Assembly (NCBI GenBank): GCA_002286715.1
Contig: NSJX01000066.1
Coordinates: 20,571 to 32,123 of the forward strand
DNA length: 11,553 nucleotides
From: Dentipellis sp. KUC8613
Taxonomy: Eukaryota > Basidiomycota > Agaricomycetes > Russulales > Hericiaceae
Direction: 5' to 3'
The stretch's first letter is position 1. Each line of letters opens with the position of its first letter. This document shows, in pieces, positions 6,871 to 11,553 of the stretch. The notes beneath the pieces were generated by a model. It worked only from the letters and a program-made list of their open reading frames with translations. It was not told where the DNA came from and ran no database searches. A program made the position numbers and the translations under genes.

Positions 6871-8938
6871 CGCAGGACGTGCACTACACGCCCGCGCAAC
6901 GCTTTTTTGCGCTTGTATGCCGCCCTTTCACGCTGCCGTGCCTGTGCCGCCCCCTCCTGCAACTGCTCCGCCCCCCACCCGCAACTGCACTGCCCTATCC
7001 CGCCCCCGTAACCGCCCCTCCGCGCCGTCGCTGCGCCCTGCGCGCCCTAGCAACGGCGGACAACGCAAGCTGTATGCCCTCTCTGCAGTTTGAATGCCCT
7101 CGCGCTGGCCCACAACCACCCTATGCACCATCGCTGCGCCCGACCCGCCTTAGCAATGGCACACGACGCGCGCGTGGCCCCGCCGTCCACCCTGGGCCGC
7201 CCTCACGCCCCATTTGCGACGCCGCCATGCGCCATTGCGCGCTTCGGTCACGCGCCGTCGTGTCGTCGCACCCCCTTCGCCACCTCTCGCGACGACGCGC
7301 CGCTGCCCCGCACCCTCGTGCCTCTGCCTGCGTGGCTGCCACCGCCACCATCATGGCCCCTTTGCGATGCCGTCACGCGCCGTCGTGCGCCACTGTCACG
7401 CGTCCTCGCGCACTGTCGTCGCCCGCCCTCTCCCGACGACGCCCCGTCTAGCGCCTTCGCGACGCCCCCCATGCCCTAGCCATACCCTCTGGTGCCCCAT
7501 TGACGACCCCCCGCGCCCTAGCGCGCGCACTGTTCGTGCCCCGCCATGCCCCTTTCATGCCCCCTGGGCCTTCGCGTGCCCTGCTCCGCCGTCTGCGCGA
7601 CGCGTCCCACCGTTTTCGCCTGGCGCCATGCGCTCTTCGTGTCCCGTGGGCGGTCTCACGGCCCACCCTGTCATCTCACGCCCCATCCCGCCGTCTTCGT
7701 GCCGTGCGGCGCGCTCTTCGTGCCCCGCCCCGCCCCTTTCGCGCCGTGGACCGTCACGAGGCCCATCCCGCCATCTGTGCGCCCCGTCCCACTTTCTTCG
7801 CGCCACGCCGCACCTCTCGACGCCTCCCCCCCCACGCCATTTTCGTGTCCCGTCCCGCCGTCTGCGCAGCCCGTGTCATCTTCGCGCATCACCACGCTCT
7901 TTCCGCGTCGCGCGGGCCGTCTCGCAGCCCACCCCGACCGTTTTCACCTCGTGCCTAGCGCTCTTCGCATCCCGTGGGCCTTCTCGCGCCCGCACCGCTG
8001 TCTGCGTGCCCCATTCCGCCGTCTTCACCCTGCGCACCGTGCTGTCGGCCCCTCTGCGCCGTCTTCGAGCCCGCGTGGCCCTCGCGGACCCTCGCGCCAC
8101 CCCTCAGGCGCCCCAGCAACACCGTCTCGTGGCCCGTGGCCATGCGTCGCACTTGCAGCCTTTTGCGCTACCGCCACGCGCCTCTGCCACACAGCTCCCG
8201 CGCCCCCTCCCCGCCGTCATGTCGCCCCTCGCCTCAGTCATGCGCTGTCGCATCGCTGCCAAGCGCCCCTGCATCGCCGTCATGCGCGCCCACGCCGCCA
8301 TCATGCGCCCCAGTGGCGTCGTTTCGTCGCTCATGGCCCTGCGCCGCCCTCCCGCTGCCGCCGCACGCGCACGTCGCCGTCTCGCGTCCCAACGGTGTCG
8401 TCTCGCGCCCCTGCAAGGGCTCGCATGCCACTGCCGGCCCTCGCTTGGCGCCCCACGCCCTGCGTTCGCCAACACACATCCCGTCGGGCCGTCTAGCGCC
8501 CCGCGGCATCACCTTCGCGCCTGGCGGTCTCCTGGCCCCGCACTGCTGCCACACCACCCGCGCTGCCGCAGCGGCGTGCCCCCACGCCGCCGTCATACAC
8601 CTCGATGCCGCCATCTCACGCCCCCGCACCGCTGCATCGTGCCTGGGGGCGCCGTCTTGCGGCTCGTAGCCCCACGGCGCCCTCGCACATTCTCCGGCTG
8701 CCTCCATGTGCCCCCACACCCCTGCATCCCGCACCCTCTCGCTCGCCGTCGCATGTCCCCTCGCTCGCTTGCTCCCCCGTGCGCCCTCTCGCGTGCTGTC
8801 GCACGCCCTCTCCCTAATCCCCCGCTCTCTCCCTCACCGTCGCTGTCTCCCGCGCGTAATCATTGCCGGCCCGCCGTCTTGCGCGCCATCTCATTCGCCA
8901 TGTCAGCGCTCACGTGTCATGTCGCTGCGCCGCGCGCC

Positions 8939-9709
8939 TTAGCAACTGCGCCAGCTGCGTGCTTGCTCGCACGCGCCCTCTCACCAGTCGACCTGCGGTC
9001 TGGCATCCCACTGGCCGTGTCGCCGCCCTGCGTGCTGTTTCGTGTCGCACGTCTGTGCGCCGCGTCGCTACTGCGTGTACCCTAGCAACAGCACAGGCTG
9101 CGGGCCGTGTCGCAATGCTGCACGCCCTCACACCATCCCATGCGCGGTCAGTTCGCCGCCCCACCCGCTGTATGCCATCTGCGTGCCGTGCCGCTGCCCT
9201 GCACGCTTTAGCAACGGTGCTGGGTGCCCTCTCAGGGTTTTGCGTGGCCTCTCACTGGCCTACCCGTTGTGCCGCGCCTCGCGCGCCTTATCAAAGGCAC
9301 CGGCTGTGTGCTGCATCCCATGTCGCCCGCCCTATGTGCCATCTCACCTTCCTCTCCCCGGCCGTCCTGGCAGCCCCTGGCCGTTTCGCCACCCTGCATG
9401 TTGTTCTGTGCTGCGCGTTCTCTAGCAACAACACAGGCTGCATGCTGCGCGCCTCGTTGCTGCCCTGCGTACCCTGTTTCTGCGCCGCCATTTCAGCCTC
9501 CTCACCGCCATTACACGCCCCCGCCCTCTGGCACCCCAGTGATGCACTCTGCCGCCCTCCCGGCGGCATATCGGCTGTCTGACGCCCCGCCAACGCCAAT
9601 GCGCCCACTAGCAACAGTGCAATGGCCGTCCCGTGCCCCACCAACGCGCCCCGCGCCCCATCGACGGTGCCCTTGCCCCGTCGACAGAGCCCCATACTCT
9701 AGCAACGGT
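8939..9709. repeat. Second cluster of TAGCAAC modules with longer-range repeat
   Basis: Cores lie at 8939, 9082, 9208, a degenerate 9288, 9422, 9608 and 9699. The segment CTGGCATCCC..TGGCCGTGTCGCC at 9001 recurs as CTGGCAGCCCCTGGCCGTTTCGCC at 9367. In each case it is followed by an AGCAACA.CACAGGCTGC core, giving an imperfect higher-order repeat of about 340-365 bp. Confidence 0.65.
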
Positions 9710-9865
9710 GCCCCGTGCCCCCTGGCACCCCAGCAACATGCTCCGCTGCCCCCCTGACGGTGTCTCAGCCGTCTGACGCTCCAGGGACGGGCCCTGCGCC
9801 CTGGCGATGCCACCTCACAATGTCCTCTCTGGCCATCTCACGTCCCACCAACATTGCCTGGCACC

Positions 9866-10554
9866 CTAATGATGCTGTGCTTGGATTAGGTAGTTATGTG
9901 TTAATTAAGCATCTCATATTTCAATTTCAATGAATAAATGATTTTTTAACTCCCCACTGCTTGAGTTCAAGTCAATTGAAATGTCTCTGATATGCAAGCT
10001 AGTATAATGCATAGGAGTGTTTTGTTTGTAGGATATACAACTGACAGTCCTGCAACCAATCAACAAAACTACATTGCTATACCTCTATGCTACCATGATT
10101 ATAAATTTGTAATTAACCAACAAAGTTTTTAAGATACATGTTATATTGGACTTGAAAGAATTCTCACTGGGGGGTTGATCAAATTTGAGTTAAGAAGAAC
10201 TTGAAAAAATGTTGAGCTGAAACCTGTAATGTAAGCTCAATGGGACTGCTGTATAAACTCAGAATACATGATGAATTTTATCCAAAAGATCTCTCTATTA
10301 ATCATGGAAAGATATTAGTCATTGATCCAAAGCATATATTTACCACACATTTGCCAAACATTTAGATGTTGTCTCAGCATAAATCACTTAGAGAAAAGAG
10401 ACAGTGATTGTGTCACTGACAATTTTTCAAATATTCTCTGAAATGTTTTCCTTGTATGCTTTATAGAGATCAAATCACATGGATTCTAACCCAATTTCTT
10501 ATCAATTTCTTAGCTCAAATCAGATTGTACCCCAAGTGTCTGCAGGTAGACCTC
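9866..10554. other. AT-rich unique spacer 2
   Basis: About 690 bp of AT-rich, non-repetitive sequence, the same position in unit B as spacer 1 in unit A but with no visible similarity to it. It holds an AATAAA hexamer at 9933-9938, an acceptor-like TTTGTTTGTAG ending at 10031, and a second acceptor-like TGTCTGCAG ending at 10545, just before the G arm. After 10031 a frame stays open for about 26 codons, then meets TAA. No recognised gene or RNA family is visible. It could hold a small exon, a 3' end or simple intron sequence. Confidence 0.5.
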
Positions 10555-10599
10555 AGATGAATCAGATCCTGCCGCTTGCCGGCCCACTCCTCACTAGTG
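10555..10599. repeat. G-arm left-end motif, copy 2
   Basis: GATGAATCAGATCCTGCC and the following CGCTTGCCGGCCCAC match copy 1 (4393-4437) except at three positions in 45. On plus the two copies would read MNQ(N/I)LPLAGPLLT, and on minus TSE(K/E)WAGKRQ(V/D)LIHL. Some of the substitutions change residues in both readings, which gives no sign of coding constraint. Confidence 0.8.
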
Positions 10600-10900
10600 C
10601 GAACAGCATGCGGACAGTGAGCGGACGGCGGGCGGACGGCGTGGACAGCGAGCGGACGGTGCACAAGGCGGGCAGACGGCGTGGAGGGCGGGCGGAATGT
10701 GCACAGGGCGGGCAGATGGCAGGCGGATGGCGCGAGCAGCGGGAAGAGGGTAGATGGAGGGAATGGAGGGCGGATGGATGGCGCAGACAGCGCGGACAGC
10801 GCTACGGGAGTAGGAAGAGCGCAATTGGCGCATGAAAGAGGAGGTATGGCCTGGTAGGTATCAGTGTGAGAAGGCATGCGGAAAGACGAAAGAGATAAGA

Positions 10901-10913
10901 GAAAACTTACCTG
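10901..10913 (-). promoter_or_regulatory. Minus-strand splice-donor-like site inside block 5
   Basis: On the minus strand CAG|GTAAGTTTTC is followed by a pyrimidine-rich run (CTTATCTCTTTCGTCTTTCC). The sequence resembles the leader/C-arm junctions at 1727 and 6466. On this strand C-rich repeat lies both upstream and downstream, as expected if the junction sequence was copied or inverted together with the arm. Confidence 0.35.
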
Positions 10914-10917
10914 ATAT

Positions 10918-10967
10918 ACAGCGCGTGCAGATGGCGCAGCGCAGCGCGCAGATGGCAGGACAGCATG
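10918..10967 (-). repeat. Inverted copy of the 50-bp element at 2441-2490
   Basis: Its reverse complement equals 2441-2490 except for three CpG/TpG differences. It lies immediately beside the minus-strand donor-like site, whereas the block 2 copy is embedded in uninterrupted repeat. Confidence 0.9.
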
Positions 10968-11051
10968 TGTGGGGCGCGCAGACGGCACTGCGGGGCGTTG
11001 AGACGGTGCTGTGGGGTGGAAAATGGTGCTGCGGGTCACAAATGGCCCAGC

Positions 11052-11135
11052 GGGGCGCGCAGACAGCCCAGTGGGGCGTGCAGACGGCGGCTTGGGGCAT
11101 GCAGACGGCAGCTTGGGTCGCAGATGGTGCGGCAG
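11052..11135. repeat. 21-bp tandem repeat in block 5
   Basis: GGGGCRYGCAGACRGC units begin at 11052, 11073 and 11094, exactly 21 bp apart, with a degenerate fourth from 11115. The complement (GCCGTCTGCRYGCCCC) is the dominant motif of block 2 around 2430-2640. Confidence 0.8.
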
Positions 11136-11301
11136 CGTGAAAAACGACAGCATGGGGCGGAAGACGGCAGCGTGGAGCATCGAGAGGGCGCGGCGGGGCA
11201 CGAAAACAGCGGCGTGGGTCGCAGACGGCAACGTCGGGCGCAATCGGCCCAGCGGTGCCCAAAGACGGTGCGGTGGGGTCCAGCGGTGCATCGAGGGCAC
11301 G

Positions 11302-11379
11302 GTGGGGTGCAGAAACGGCGGCGTGGGACGCGGAAACGGCGGCGTAGGGCGTAGACGGCGGCGTGGGTCGTAGACGGCC
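11302..11379. repeat. 21/19-bp tandem repeat near the right end of block 5
   Basis: Units of the GTGGGACGCGGAAACGGCGGC type begin at 11302, 11323, 11344 (19 bp) and 11363. It is a separate variant of the same G-rich family. Confidence 0.75.
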
Positions 11380-11462
11380 TAGCAAGGCCCGAAGACTGTA
11401 GACGTCGGGACGGCGCGCGAGACAACGCCGAGGGGCGCAATGAGGGCATGGCAGGGCATGTT

Positions 11463-11482
11463 CTGATTCAGCTATGAATCAG
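11463..11482. repeat. Junction palindrome, copy C
   Basis: Perfect CTGATTCA and TGAATCAG arms with loop GCTA, at the boundary between GC block 5 and leader C. Confidence 0.9.
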
Positions 11483-11553
11483 TTTTAATTTGAGTCGGTT
11501 CCAGCAAAGTCGACAGAATTTTAATCACCCCAACAGGAAGTCCATTCCCACAA
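11463..11553 (+). other. Leader C, partial at the window edge
   Basis: The first 91 bp of a third leader. The TGAATCAGTTYTAAT start and the GGAA-N5-TTCC box (GGAA at 11536-11539, TTCC at 11545-11548) are present with the expected spacing. The rest lies outside the window. It predicts that the array continues to the right with another C-rich arm. Confidence 0.6.

Larger units (their letters stand above)
6501..9865. repeat. GC block 4: C-rich arm of unit B
   Basis: About 3.4 kb of C-rich, CpG-dense minisatellite. Zones can be separated. 6600-7180 carries TAGCAAY modules about 100-190 bp apart. 7180-7460 shares a CCTGGGCCGCC..TCACGCC segment with 3115-3160. 7500-8100 is dominated by GCGCTCTTCGTG and CCCGTGGGC modules. 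8235-8410 matches block 2. 8930-9710 has a second run of TAGCAAC modules, with a partial longer-range duplication (9001-9110 against 9367-9450). The longest open frame in the window (7214-9085, 623 codons) lies here, but other forward frames overlap it with the same composition and no known domain. I regard it as non-coding. Confidence 0.85.
10556..11462. repeat. GC block 5: G-rich arm of unit B
   Basis: About 0.9 kb of G-rich minisatellite on plus, interrupted at about 10830-10920 by a more mixed segment holding a minus-strand splice-donor-like site. The left part (10610-10735) resembles the right part of block 3 (5650-5720): GGGCGGACGG, GGTGCACARGGCGGGCAGACGG. The GTGCAC segment is itself duplicated 40 bp apart (10659 and 10699). 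The right part has 21-bp periodicity. It is bounded by TGAATCAG at 10558 and CTGATTCA at 11463. No coding frame stands out. Confidence 0.8.

Noticed and set aside
7214..9085. 623-codon open frame in GC block 4
   Set aside because: Stop codons need A residues, which are rare on this strand. Overlapping frames (7546-8496, 7974-8669) are also long. Repeat modules occur in different frames, and indels between copies are not multiples of three.
10555..11482. LTR retrotransposon or retroviral remnant
   Set aside because: No long direct terminal repeats, primer-binding site, polypurine tract or gag/pol-like residues were seen in any frame.

Overview
This looks like eukaryotic nuclear DNA from a repeat-rich genome. 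No protein-coding gene, rRNA, tRNA or CRISPR array can be supported. AT-rich islands of about 0.4-0.7 kb alternate with long, extremely CpG-rich, low-complexity blocks with strong strand asymmetry. Consensus-like splice donors occur, and repeat copies differ almost entirely by CpG-to-TpG/CpA changes. That pattern indicates a genome with CpG methylation, such as a plant, streptophyte or other alga, or an animal. I cannot place it more closely from sequence alone.

Layout: (1) 1-1131, GC block 1, C-rich on + with a G-rich tail. (2) 1134-1728, leader A, an AT-richer island ending in a splice-donor-like site. (3) 1782-3975, GC block 2, C-rich. (4) 3976-4392, AT-rich unique spacer 1. (5) 4394-5798, GC block 3, mostly G-rich. 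(6) 5799-6467, leader B, homologous to leader A. (7) about 6500-9865, GC block 4, C-rich. (8) 9866-10554, AT-rich unique spacer 2. (9) 10556-11462, GC block 5, G-rich. (10) 11463-11553, the start of leader C.

The same order (leader, C-rich arm, AT spacer, G-rich arm) occurs twice, so the window holds two full units, about 4.67 kb and 5.66 kb, of a diverged direct repeat array, plus the end of a preceding unit and the start of a following one. Three signals are conserved between units. The first is a perfect 8-bp-arm palindrome (CTGATTCA-N4-TGAATCAG) at each G-arm/leader junction. The second is a GGAA-N5-TTCC box 61-63 bp further on. The third is a 45-bp motif opening each G-rich arm. The junction palindrome and the arm-opening motif together give the G-rich arms short terminal inverted repeats, as in a non-autonomous DNA transposon or foldback element.

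The C-rich and G-rich arms belong to the same minisatellite family in opposite orientation: 50 bp at 2441-2490 recurs inverted at 10918-10967, and 5020-5125 on the minus strand matches 6850-6940 on the plus strand. A transcript of one unit could therefore form a large imperfect hairpin around the AT spacer. The many long open frames (up to 623 codons) come from the scarcity of stop codons in this composition and are open in several frames at once, so none is annotated as a gene.
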